NCBI RefSeq assembly: GCF_000722635.1
Contig: NZ_JOKH01000001.1
Span: 788,478-852,477, forward strand
Source: Endozoicomonas numazuensis
Lineage (GTDB): Bacteria; Pseudomonadota; Gammaproteobacteria; Pseudomonadales; Endozoicomonadaceae
Reading direction: 5' to 3'
DNA length: 64,000 nt
Part shown: one piece after another, positions 51,759-59,634 of the stretch
How the letters are laid out: each line of letters begins with the position of its first letter
Position numbering within the stretch: position 1 is the stretch's first letter
The notes under the pieces: model-generated
The model's input: only the letters and a program-made list of their open reading frames with translations
Told to the model about the DNA's origin: nothing
Database searches by the model: none
Made by a program: the position numbers and the translations under genes

Positions 51759-52766
51759 CTACCAGCTGGCGCCCAGACCAAACAATAAGGCTGAATCATC
51801 CTTTTTCTTACCAGCCTGGGGAGCATCATCGTAGTCAAACTCGTAGCGAATACTCATATGCAGAACATCGGTCAATTTATAACGAATGCCTGTGGCCGTC
51901 TGCAGTAACCAGCTGCTGCTTTTGAAACGGCGGAAAATATCTTGATCATGAAACAGGGTCATTGTCTCCCAAAACAACTGATCATAGTGAAGTGCCCAGT
52001 GTGCAGCCGGCGTTTCTTTTCTCTCACCCGGGTCTTCAAACTTTTCCCAGATTTCACTGGCCCCCAACTCTGCCCTGAGGTTCAACTCGGGCTCACCCCA
52101 GAATTGATGGCCTAATCCTAGCCCCAGGTTAACCCTGTATTCCAGACCCTTGATCTGATCTTTCTCCCAGCCTCCACTGCCACTCAAATACCACTCTGGG
52201 CTTAAAAAGCGGTTGTAGTCGTATTTCAGTTGCCAGTAATCCTTGATTCGCTTTTCGTCATCATCTTCCTGCTCTGTACGCCAGTCAAAAATGTGGCGAT
52301 TGAGACGGTTCCTGATACCAAGACGTCCATCAAGGTTGTACGCATTTTTTATAGTGTTACCTCTTTGGATATTGGCATAAGCATTGGCATGGCCACTCCA
52401 ACGCCAATCGTCGTTTTCAGGAGGCGTACTGGTTAAGCGGGCAAAGTCAGAAGGGTCTGCAGGGATCATCGTTGCTTCGTCATCACTGACCAACTGGAGT
52501 TGATGGTCAGTGGTCTGCAACTGCCATTGCTGAAAAGTGTCACTGCCCTTAAAGCGAATCCAGACAGGTTCATCGGAATCAAGATCAGTCACTTCTTTCA
52601 GCGGCACAGTCAGTTTGCCATAACCGCTGTCTATCTGAAGTTTCTCATCCTTAATACTGAGGATACGCCCCTTGATGACACTCCCATTATGAAGACTGAC
52701 AAAATCCCCCTGAACAACACATGAAATCGAACCAGCCAGTACCAGAACAGCCAAACGCATCTTCAT
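51759..52766 (-). CDS. DUF481 outer-membrane protein (YdiY-like), paralogue 2
   Basis: 335 residues. Signal peptide MKMRLAVLVLAGSISCVVQG, then LHNGSVIKGRILSIKDEKLQIDSGYGKLTVPLKEVTDLDSDEPVW, closely parallel to paralogue 1, then the DUF481 barrel ending in FGLGASW. GGAG lies 7 bases before the ATG. A ~110-base gap separates it from paralogue 1; they may share a promoter. Confidence 0.82.
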   Translation of the reverse strand: MKMRLAVLVLAGSISCVVQGDFVSLHNGSVIKGRILSIKDEKLQIDSGYGKLTVPLKEVTDLDSDEPVWIRFKGSDTFQQWQLQTTDHQLQLVSDDEATMIPADPSDFARLTSTPPENDDWRWSGHANAYANIQRGNTIKNAYNLDGRLGIRNRLNRHIFDWRTEQEDDDEKRIKDYWQLKYDYNRFLSPEWYLSGSGGWEKDQIKGLEYRVNLGLGLGHQFWGEPELNLRAELGASEIWEKFEDPGERKETPAAHWALHYDQLFWETMTLFHDQDIFRRFKSSSWLLQTATGIRYKLTDVLHMSIRYEFDYDDAPQAGKKKDDSALLFGLGASW

Positions 52767-52958
52767 TCGCTCACTCCAGATACAGTCGAACCTGTTTAAC
52801 AGGTGGAATGAATTTTTCCTTACTGAAAAATGAAAAACTTTTCACGATAAACAGCCGATAGATTAGGATATGCTTGGCAGATTCGCTGGTGACTTTTACC
52901 CGTTACTTTTATTTTACTCTGGTTTTTATTTTCATAAAGTCAGGCCTCACTCTGCTTT

Positions 52959-53297
52959 ATGGAATCAGTTTGGAGAGTTGGCTTGCACGCACCTTTCAGT
53001 CCATCCGATATCTGGTTCATTCTGGCCAAGATACCCGAGGGTAACGTAGTCACTTATGGACAGCTGGCCAACATGGCAGGTGCACCTGGCTACGCCCGGG
53101 TTGTCGGAAACATTCTGAAACAGCTACCTTCGGGCTCTGGGCTTCCGTGGCACAGAGTGATAAACAGCAAGGGACAGATTTCGTTTCCAGAAGCCAGTGC
53201 CAAGTATCAGCAACAGCAATCTTTGCTGGAGTCAGAGGGTGTTACTCTGCTCAACGGTAAAGTCAATCTGAAGCTGTATCAATGGAATGGAGAATAA
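52959..53297 (+). CDS. Alkyltransferase-like DNA repair protein (ATL)
   Basis: 112 residues covering only the DNA-binding domain of O6-alkylguanine transferases. The active-site PCHRV is replaced by PWHRV (residues 63-67), the change that defines bacterial ATL proteins such as E. coli YbaZ. YGQLANMAGAPGYARVVG holds the recognition helix and arginine finger. ATLs bind O6-alkylguanine without repairing it and hand it to nucleotide excision repair. Confidence 0.88.
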   Translation: MESVWRVGLHAPFSPSDIWFILAKIPEGNVVTYGQLANMAGAPGYARVVGNILKQLPSGSGLPWHRVINSKGQISFPEASAKYQQQQSLLESEGVTLLNGKVNLKLYQWNGE

Positions 53298-53300
53298 ATC

Positions 53301-53495
53301 TTGGACGATCTGGATCAACTCCCTGAAGACATCGCTCTGGCCATTGAAGTGATTCGCCAGTTAGAAAACCTGAACTACCCGCCTGAAACCATCCTGAAGG
53401 CCATGCTGATGGTCTGTAAGGACTCTCTGGGGAAGTTACCGGAAAGAGAACGTGAAAGCTGGAAAGCCCGGCTGACGGCCGAACTGGAAAAATAG
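53301..53495 (+). CDS. Small YbaM/RsmS-like protein
   Basis: 64 residues from TTG, starting 3 bases after the ATL stop codon, with GGAG 11 bases before. LPEDIALAIEVIRQLENLNYPPETILKAMLMVCKD resembles the short YbaM (RsmS) proteins in length and pattern. The product is helical and acidic. The assignment is by eye; the start codon is weak. Confidence 0.45.
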   Translation: MDDLDQLPEDIALAIEVIRQLENLNYPPETILKAMLMVCKDSLGKLPERERESWKARLTAELEK

Positions 53496-53548
53496 CTCAC
53501 CATGACAGAACGCCCTGTTCTCATGGCGAGCCTGGAATGATCATACAT

Positions 53549-53617
53549 ACTCCGCTCATCCTGAGCTTGTCGAATCATGCTGATGCAAATGCACTTCGAC
53601 AGGCTCATTGCGAACGA
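53549..53617. repeat. Palindromic dispersed repeat, copy 2
   Basis: ACTCCGCTCATCCTGAGCTTG...CTTCGACAGGCTCATTGCGAAC, related to copies 1 and 3, placed between convergent genes, where it may also serve in transcription termination. Confidence 0.85.
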
Positions 53618-53655
53618 CCCTTATCTGCCCTGGGGGCTGGCTGTTAAGGTATTGT

Positions 53656-55248
53656 TCAATCCGGCGCGGCCTCTTCAGGCACCGTTTTTAACTGACACTC
53701 CTCAGACTTTTCCATAAGCTTTTGCACGTAGCGGATTAACAGCAGTACTGGCAAACCCAGAATGGCCGAGCCCACAAAAAAGATGGGGTAGTTCACCGCA
53801 TCAACGACAGTACCGGAATAGCCTGCCATCAATTTGGGCACCAGAGTCATCAGAGAACTGAACACCGCATACTGCATGGCTGTGAACGCTCTGTTCGTCA
53901 GGCCTGAAAGGAACGCAATGAAGGCAGCTGAAGCAATACCCGCACTCAGATTGTCCGCAGCAATAACGACAGCCAGCATCCAGGTTTCGGGCTCCATTTG
54001 AGCCAACAGGGAAAACAACAGATTACTGACAGCCGCGAGCAATCCCCCTACCCACAGAATTTTCATGACACCGTAACGAAGAGCCAGCAACCCACCCAGA
54101 AAGCCACCGGCAATGGTCATCAACAAACCAAATGTTTTGGTGACAGCCGCTATTTGATCCTTGCTATAGCCCATATCTTTGTAAAACACATTGGCTACCG
54201 CCCCCATCACAATATCTGCAATCCGGTATGTGCCTACCAGCAGCAGGATATAGATCGCCAGTTTTCCATAGCGCTGGAAGAAATCGGTAAAAGGAGCCAC
54301 ATAGGTTTCTCTGACCATTCCCCGGGGAGCTACATTCAAATGGATCATCAACCAGGCCGCTACTCCACCCAAAGCGACACTGAATATCAACCTGAACGTT
54401 TCGGAGAAGAAACCAGCAACATGAGCCGCTACACCCACATCAACCATGAGTGATTTTAACTGGGCTGTTATCTCTGACGTTAACAGGAAACCTGCGACAA
54501 AAGCCCCGGCAGCAACCACAAATAACCCAAGGAAGCGGACATAATCACGGGTACCATACTGCTGAGAAAAAGCTGACTGATTGTTTTCAGGTTCTGAAAT
54601 CAATAACGTAGTCGCTACACCTACCAGCATAAATACCGCCATACAGCGATAGACAGAAGCCCAGGCTTCATAGTTGTAGACAGTTTCGTCCCCGCCTGAA
54701 AACCAGCTGGCCAACGCAAGACTTCCTGCCCCGGCCACCAGCATGCCTATCCTGTAGCCCGCAATATAAGCAGAAGACATCATGGCCTGCAGATCACTTT
54801 CTGCGGCTTCTATTCGGTAAGCGTCAATGACTATGTCCTGGGTAGCCGATGAGAAACCGAGCATCACAGCGCCTACTGCAACCCAGGTCAAACCATAAAC
54901 AGGATCATTACTGGCCATGAACAACAGTGCGGCCATGACAGCAAACTGAGCCAGTAAAAGCCAGGCCCGGCGGCGGCCCAGACTTTTTGTTAACCACGGC
55001 AAGGGCACCCTGTCGACCAGAGGTGCCCAGACAAACTTGAAAGAATACCCCAATGCAGCCCAGCTGAAGAATGTCACCATGCTGCGCTCAACACCGGCTT
55101 CACGCAACCAGATAGAGAGGCTGCTAAAGATCAGCAGTATGGGAAGACCTGCAGAAAAACCCAGAAACAGAACACTGATTACCCGTGGATGCTTGAAGCT
55201 CTGCCATGCTTCCCCCCAAGACCGGGAAGAAGAGTTCAGTAATTGCAT
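53656..55248 (-). CDS. ampG: AmpG-family muropeptide permease
   Basis: 530 residues, major facilitator superfamily, with about 12-14 transmembrane helices. The N-terminus, WQSFKHPRVISVLFLGFSAGLPILLIFSSLSIWL, and FVWAPLVDRVPLPWL with LGRRRAWLL, are AmpG signatures, as is SATQDIVIDAYRIE. It imports GlcNAc-anhydroMurNAc peptides for cell-wall recycling and beta-lactamase signalling. A periplasmic or cytoplasmic insert between the two halves is usual. Confidence 0.9.
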   Translation of the reverse strand: MQLLNSSSRSWGEAWQSFKHPRVISVLFLGFSAGLPILLIFSSLSIWLREAGVERSMVTFFSWAALGYSFKFVWAPLVDRVPLPWLTKSLGRRRAWLLLAQFAVMAALLFMASNDPVYGLTWVAVGAVMLGFSSATQDIVIDAYRIEAAESDLQAMMSSAYIAGYRIGMLVAGAGSLALASWFSGGDETVYNYEAWASVYRCMAVFMLVGVATTLLISEPENNQSAFSQQYGTRDYVRFLGLFVVAAGAFVAGFLLTSEITAQLKSLMVDVGVAAHVAGFFSETFRLIFSVALGGVAAWLMIHLNVAPRGMVRETYVAPFTDFFQRYGKLAIYILLLVGTYRIADIVMGAVANVFYKDMGYSKDQIAAVTKTFGLLMTIAGGFLGGLLALRYGVMKILWVGGLLAAVSNLLFSLLAQMEPETWMLAVVIAADNLSAGIASAAFIAFLSGLTNRAFTAMQYAVFSSLMTLVPKLMAGYSGTVVDAVNYPIFFVGSAILGLPVLLLIRYVQKLMEKSEECQLKTVPEEAAPD

Positions 55249-55415
55249 TCTGACTCTCCGGTTATATTGATATCCAGTATCAAAGAGCTCTTCATTGAAC
55301 CCTTAATAGGACAGTACCTTGAAAATAACATACTACTCAGACCTTCCTGCGGATGAACGTATTTTGTTCTATATTGTCGGGTTCTCAACAGAATTTAATC
55401 AAAGCACACTTGGAT

Positions 55416-56186
55416 ATGATGGGAAACAAACTTTTCGTCTTGATCATCACCTTTTCTCTGCTCAACACACTGGGCCATGCCTCCCAACAGGAAGCGGCCT
55501 CTCGGAACTGGCTGGTCAATATAGAAAACATCTATACAAAGTACTACCTCTGCTCAGGCGCACTGGTCAGCAAGCACTGGGTTCTAACCACTGCTCGCTG
55601 TGTTGATTACAACGGTGGCAGTCGACTCAGTGTGTTGCTTCAGCCATTAAGAGCCAGCGATCTTTCCATCAAGGTTTGGGCTGATATGAACAGCCTGACT
55701 TTTGATGCTGAACACAAACTGGCGATGTTCAGGCTGGAAAAACCTGTAACAGACCGAGAGCCCGTAAAACTCGGTTACAACGACGAGAAAACCGGCCAAT
55801 GTCAAACGCTGTTCTGCGCTTACCTGGAACGGATAATTCCCAAGCCGCCTTTAAAGTTTCAGCTGAAAGAGCATGTCAGTAAGGCGACATTAACCGACAG
55901 TGACCATTACAAAGCCCCTGATAAGAAGATTAACTTCTCTGAAGTTGTCTGCACTGTGGAACCTGATGGAAAACAGCTTGGTAATAAAGTCGTTATGGGG
56001 TCTGCACTGACAGACTGCCAAAATAAGTTGGTAGCATTGGGGGTTCATGTAGGCGATGCTATCTCTTTGATGGATATGCCGGAGCCTGAGATAACACCCG
56101 ACTTTAACGCTTTTCTGAAACTAGGTGCTTTCAAGCAGTTTATTGAGAGCAATAGAAAGAAACTACCACCCGGAGAAGAGTTATAA
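55416..56186 (+). CDS. Secreted trypsin-like protein lacking the catalytic residues
   Basis: 256 residues from the ATG at 55416, chosen because it starts a signal peptide (FVLIITFSLLNTLGHA, cut near residue 22); a longer frame begins at 55353. CSGALVSKHWVLTTARCVDY is the S1 pattern xxCGGSLISxxWVLTAAHC, but the catalytic His is Arg61. The Asp region reads HKLAMFRLEKPV without the expected Asp, and the Ser region (VVMGSALTDCQ) lacks GDSGG. It is therefore a serine-protease homologue, probably a binding protein rather than an enzyme. Confidence 0.7.
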   Translation: MMGNKLFVLIITFSLLNTLGHASQQEAASRNWLVNIENIYTKYYLCSGALVSKHWVLTTARCVDYNGGSRLSVLLQPLRASDLSIKVWADMNSLTFDAEHKLAMFRLEKPVTDREPVKLGYNDEKTGQCQTLFCAYLERIIPKPPLKFQLKEHVSKATLTDSDHYKAPDKKINFSEVVCTVEPDGKQLGNKVVMGSALTDCQNKLVALGVHVGDAISLMDMPEPEITPDFNAFLKLGAFKQFIESNRKKLPPGEEL

Positions 56187-56407
56187 CAGGAGCCTTTAAA
56201 GACAGTCTGCTGGCTTAAGACAATTTTGATCTTAAATCTGACGGGCTTTTGCTAGACCGGATATTGTGATTGTGTTTTGCGGCTCAGTGCAACCAAGCGT
56301 TATACCCTATACCGTTCGCACTGAGCCTGTCGAAGTGCATGACCAGCATCCTTCGACAGGCTCAGGATGAACGGGGTCTGCATGGTACTTAACGCTTGGC
56401 TGCACTA
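56187..56407. other. Intergenic stretch with dispersed repeats
   Basis: No gene. AGGAGCCTTTAAAGACAGTC (56189) resembles the AGGAGCCTGTCGGAC repeats, and AAGCGTTATACCCTATACCG (56295) repeats the block near 4885, directly followed by palindromic repeat copy 3. Confidence 0.5.
56311..56377. repeat. Palindromic dispersed repeat, copy 3
   Basis: ACCGTTCGCACTGAGCCTG/TCGAAG ... CTTCGACAGGCTCAGGATG/AACGGGGT; the inner arms CTTCGACAGGCTCAG pair fully. Confidence 0.85.
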
Positions 56408-56569
56408 GGAGGCTGACCGAGAATAGACAGCCCGGCCTAAAATCCAGAAAGAACGGCCATCTTTCCCACTGAATTTGCTTAAATAGGTCAACTATTCGCA
56501 CAAATTCAGTGAAAAAGCTGACTCGTTCTACTGAATTTTATGCTCGGACGCTATTCTCGGTCAGCCTCC
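56408..56569 (+). mobile_element. 162-bp MITE, copy 2
   Basis: Perfect 19-bp terminal inverted repeats, GGAGGCTGACCGAGAATAG and complement. TA on both sides (56406-56407 and 56570-56571). Near-identical to copy 1 (reverse orientation) and copy 3. Confidence 0.92.
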
Positions 56570-56571
56570 TA

Positions 56572-56733
56572 GAAGCCTGACCGAGAATAGACAGCCCGGC
56601 CTAAAACCCAGAAAAAACGGCCATCTTTCCCACTGAATTTGCTTAAATAGGTCAACTATTTGTACAAATCCAGTGAAAAAGCTGACTCGTTCTAATGAGT
56701 TTTATGCTCGGACGCTATTCTCGGTCAGGCTCT
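56572..56733 (+). mobile_element. 162-bp MITE, copy 3 (tandem to copy 2)
   Basis: Same length and orientation as copy 2, sharing the intervening TA; the ends are less perfect (GAAGCCTGACCGAGAATAG). It ends 7 bases before the yajQ stop codon. TA is absent on its right side. Confidence 0.88.
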
Positions 56734-56739
56734 CAGGAA

Positions 56740-57225
56740 TTAATCCCTGAAATTGTTGTACTGCAGTGGCATTTCAGTATCGGCTTCTCTCAACAAAGCG
56801 ATAGCCGACTGAAGATCATCGCGCTTCTTACCCGTCACCCGCACTTGTTCTCCCTGAATGGCCGGTTGAACCTTGAGTTTGGCATCCTTGATCATCTTGA
56901 CGATTTTCTTGGCCTGCTCTTTATCAAGTCCCTGACGGACCACGACATCCTGTTTGACCTGCTTGCCAGAACCATAATGATCTTTCACTTCCAGGCATTT
57001 CACATCAATGCCCCGTTTGACCATTTTGGTTTTCAGCATTTCAACCATCTGCACCAGTTGAAAGTCAGCATCCGTTGTCATCACTATCTGGTTTTCACCA
57101 CTCTTTTCAAAGTTGGCATCCACCCCTCTGAAATCATAACGGGTGGCCAGCTCACGATTTGCCTGATCGACCGCATTGGCCAGTTCGTGCATATCCACTT
57201 CAGAAACAATATCAAATGAAGGCAT
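56740..57225 (-). CDS. yajQ: YajQ family nucleotide-binding protein
   Basis: 161 residues from the ATG at 57225 ([26 protein letters not shown]), the canonical YajQ start; a longer frame starts at 57246. Two ferredoxin-like repeats follow, with [11 protein letters not shown] and [21 protein letters not shown]. Members bind cyclic di-GMP in Xanthomonas and Pseudomonas and nucleic acid in others. Confidence 0.92.
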   Translation of the reverse strand: MPSFDIVSEVDMHELANAVDQANRELATRYDFRGVDANFEKSGENQIVMTTDADFQLVQMVEMLKTKMVKRGIDVKCLEVKDHYGSGKQVKQDVVVRQGLDKEQAKKIVKMIKDAKLKVQPAIQGEQVRVTGKKRDDLQSAIALLREADTEMPLQYNNFRD

Positions 57226-57321
57226 GAGGGATTTCCCAATCAACAAATTCTAAACGTAGCCCTCTATTGTATCCGAGAATCTCTGCTAAATGGCAAGCCC
57301 CGGATAACCGGGGTATCCGAA

Positions 57322-57543
57322 TCATGAAGTTTTGTCACTGTCTTCTAGTCTGAAGCCTATTCTTACTGTTATCTGAAAATGAGCAATTTCACCATTTTCA
57401 ATATGACCACGATGCTCAACGACTTCATACCAGCCCAGGTTCTTCAACGTCACGCTGGCAGTGGCAATGGCATTGCGAATTGCATCATCACTACTGACGG
57501 TTGAACTACCCACTACTTCGAGAATTTTATATATGTGTCCCAT
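57322..57543 (-). CDS. Dodecin flavin-binding protein
   Basis: 73 residues from the ATG at 57543 (GGAGAG upstream). MGHIYKILEVVGSSTVSSDDAIRNAIATASVTLKNLGWYEVVEHRG is the dodecin pattern, including the flavin-stacking Trp in GWYEVVE. Forms a hollow 12-mer that stores riboflavin or FMN. A longer frame starts at 57696 inside the neighbouring gene and is not used. Confidence 0.9.
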   Translation of the reverse strand: MGHIYKILEVVGSSTVSSDDAIRNAIATASVTLKNLGWYEVVEHRGHIENGEIAHFQITVRIGFRLEDSDKTS

Positions 57544-57616
57544 GAATACTCTCCACGACATTGTCAGGGTAAAGCAAGTATAGACACCCTTAGCCGCAAC
57601 ATATGTGCACGACGGT

Positions 57617-58504
57617 TTAAATCCGTTTGGCAAGAATAAACATTTGATAGCCAAATTTACCCAGAAATTTTCTGAAGATTTCAAGCTCAGTTTCAATGTT
57701 CTTCAATGCTACTGAGTCAGGCATAGCAGATGATATATCATCCATTCTCTTTTTTAGCGGCTCAGAGTAATTATCCCATGCCTCCTTACTTAGAGAAAAA
57801 GTATCAACAACGTCATAACCCGCAGCATTCATTTGCTCCAGACGAGTATTAATGCTTTGAATATCAGGATAGGCTTGCTTCCAATACTCCATCAATTCCT
57901 GGTCAGGTTTATCTGTCAGCCATACCAAGTCACTTAACACCATGAAACCACCAGATTGTAAAAATGGGCTCCATTGAGCCAGTGCTTTTTGTATCCCCAT
58001 GATATAAGCACTGCCTTCTGACCAAATAAGATCAAAGCTTTCTTTCTCAAGCGGTAGTTCAGTCATGCTAACGCACACGGTAGAAAGTCTTCCGGAAATA
58101 CCCTGTTCCTCAAAACGTTCTTTTAACTCAGTCAGTGCTGACTGTTCATTGTCTATAGCTGTGACCCTTGCCTCAGTGTTTTCTATCAACACCTTTGTTG
58201 CCAGACCCTTGCCACAACCAATCTCCAGAATATTGGTGGGTGCTTCAGGCACCAGTGACAGTGCTTTCAGTGTGTCTCTTACACTGCCCGGGCCCCAACG
58301 TTCCAGCCCCTCAAAGACCTTCATAAAGTCGGCCATATAGGTTTCGTGATCATTCATGTCTTTTGATATCCACTTCAATCTCAGGGCTTCTTTCTCACTA
58401 AAACCCTGCGTCATTAACCAGCCCAGATGAGCATCAGGAGCGAGTCTGTCCAGACCTTCATGCCACACCCTGAGATCACCTTCCCCCAGCATAGCCGCCA
58501 GCAA
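57617..58504 (-). CDS. SAM-dependent methyltransferase, class I
   Basis: 295 residues. The Rossmann core begins with ILEIGCGKGLATKVL (about residues 93-107) and continues with ARVTAIDNEQSAL (motif II) and FDLIWSEGSAYIMG (post-II). The N-terminal ~85 residues are helical and could confer specificity. No upstream ATG fits; a stop codon precedes the frame by ~20 codons. The substrate is unknown. Confidence 0.8.
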   Translation of the reverse strand: MLAAMLGEGDLRVWHEGLDRLAPDAHLGWLMTQGFSEKEALRLKWISKDMNDHETYMADFMKVFEGLERWGPGSVRDTLKALSLVPEAPTNILEIGCGKGLATKVLIENTEARVTAIDNEQSALTELKERFEEQGISGRLSTVCVSMTELPLEKESFDLIWSEGSAYIMGIQKALAQWSPFLQSGGFMVLSDLVWLTDKPDQELMEYWKQAYPDIQSINTRLEQMNAAGYDVVDTFSLSKEAWDNYSEPLKKRMDDISSAMPDSVALKNIETELEIFRKFLGKFGYQMFILAKRI

Positions 58505-58621
58505 AGCTCGTGACTGCTGTTTAAGTGCAATATCTTCATCAAGCTGCCTCAGATAACCACACTATTCATTTCATTCACAAACTCCCTTTGCCTGTTTAAA
58601 CTCCCTCTTTTTGTAATCAGG

Positions 58622-59551
58622 GTGGGCAGCAAAGTGACCTGGCATATTATCGGTGCTGGCAGTATGGGCTGCCTGTGGACAGCTCAATTCCTGAAGGCAG
58701 GCATGAAGCCGACGTTGCTCTTGAGGGAACAACGGTTTCACTCTTTGGTGAGTACAAAACCCATTCTGGCAATAGATGAACTGGAAGGAATTACTCATCA
58801 TTTCACCATCAATCTGGACTCACCTGCATCACTCTCAGATTCAATAGAATACTTATTGGTCTGCACTAAAGCTCAGGATGCAGAGGCTGCAGTTCATTCA
58901 GTAGCCCATCAGTTATCCGACCACTGCCAGATAGTATTAATGCAGAATGGCATGGGTAGCCAGCAGGCTATTTCCCAGCATTTCAGTTCACAAACCGTTT
59001 GGGCGGCTTCCACAACTGAAGGCGCATGGATGAAAGATTTTCTGCATGTTTGTCACGCGGGTCATGGCTCTACCTGGATAGGTCCTATGAGCAGTACTCC
59101 CGATGAACCCTCCTGGCAACGCTTAAAGGATGCTCTGGAAAAGCTGTCATTCGACATTCAATTGACTCACCAAATAGAACAGAAGCTTTGGGATAAACTG
59201 GCCGTAAATTGTGCCATCAATGGCTTAACGGCTCTGTACGACTGCAGAAATGGCGAACTGCTGGCTACAGAAGAACGAAAGAAACGTTTGGCAGAACTGA
59301 CCGAAGAAGTCAGCCAGGTAAGGGAGGCCAAAGGCGTTCCGAACTGCGGAAACCTTTTAGAACTGGTCCATCAAGTCTGCATAGATACTGCCATGAACAA
59401 TTCTTCAACCTGCATGGATGCCCGACAGGGCCGAGCAACGGAGTTGCCCTTTATCAACGGATACCTGATTAAACAGGCTGAAAGGCTGGGTATTGAAACA
59501 CCTGCCAACCAAACACTGATGAGAGAGCTGGCAGAACGCCACATCACATAA
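58622..59551 (+). CDS. 2-dehydropantoate 2-reductase family (PanE/ApbA)
   Basis: 309 residues from GTG (a second GTG 12 bases later is also possible; both starts are weak). HIIGAGSMGCLW is the NADPH-binding glycine motif, and LVCTKAQD with NGMGSQQAI follow. The C-terminal helical domain has KLWDKLAVNCAINGLTAL, with the catalytic Lys, and SSTCMDARQGRATELPFINGYL. It makes pantoate for coenzyme A synthesis; paralogues with other 2-oxo acid substrates exist, so the symbol is left open. Confidence 0.85.
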   Translation: MGSKVTWHIIGAGSMGCLWTAQFLKAGMKPTLLLREQRFHSLVSTKPILAIDELEGITHHFTINLDSPASLSDSIEYLLVCTKAQDAEAAVHSVAHQLSDHCQIVLMQNGMGSQQAISQHFSSQTVWAASTTEGAWMKDFLHVCHAGHGSTWIGPMSSTPDEPSWQRLKDALEKLSFDIQLTHQIEQKLWDKLAVNCAINGLTALYDCRNGELLATEERKKRLAELTEEVSQVREAKGVPNCGNLLELVHQVCIDTAMNNSSTCMDARQGRATELPFINGYLIKQAERLGIETPANQTLMRELAERHIT

Positions 59552-59634
59552 CAAGAAAACAGAACTATTGTGCAAATAGAAAAAAGGGAGTAGCTTCGGC
59601 AGTAAATGGGTTCCAATGAAAAGAATAATCACCC

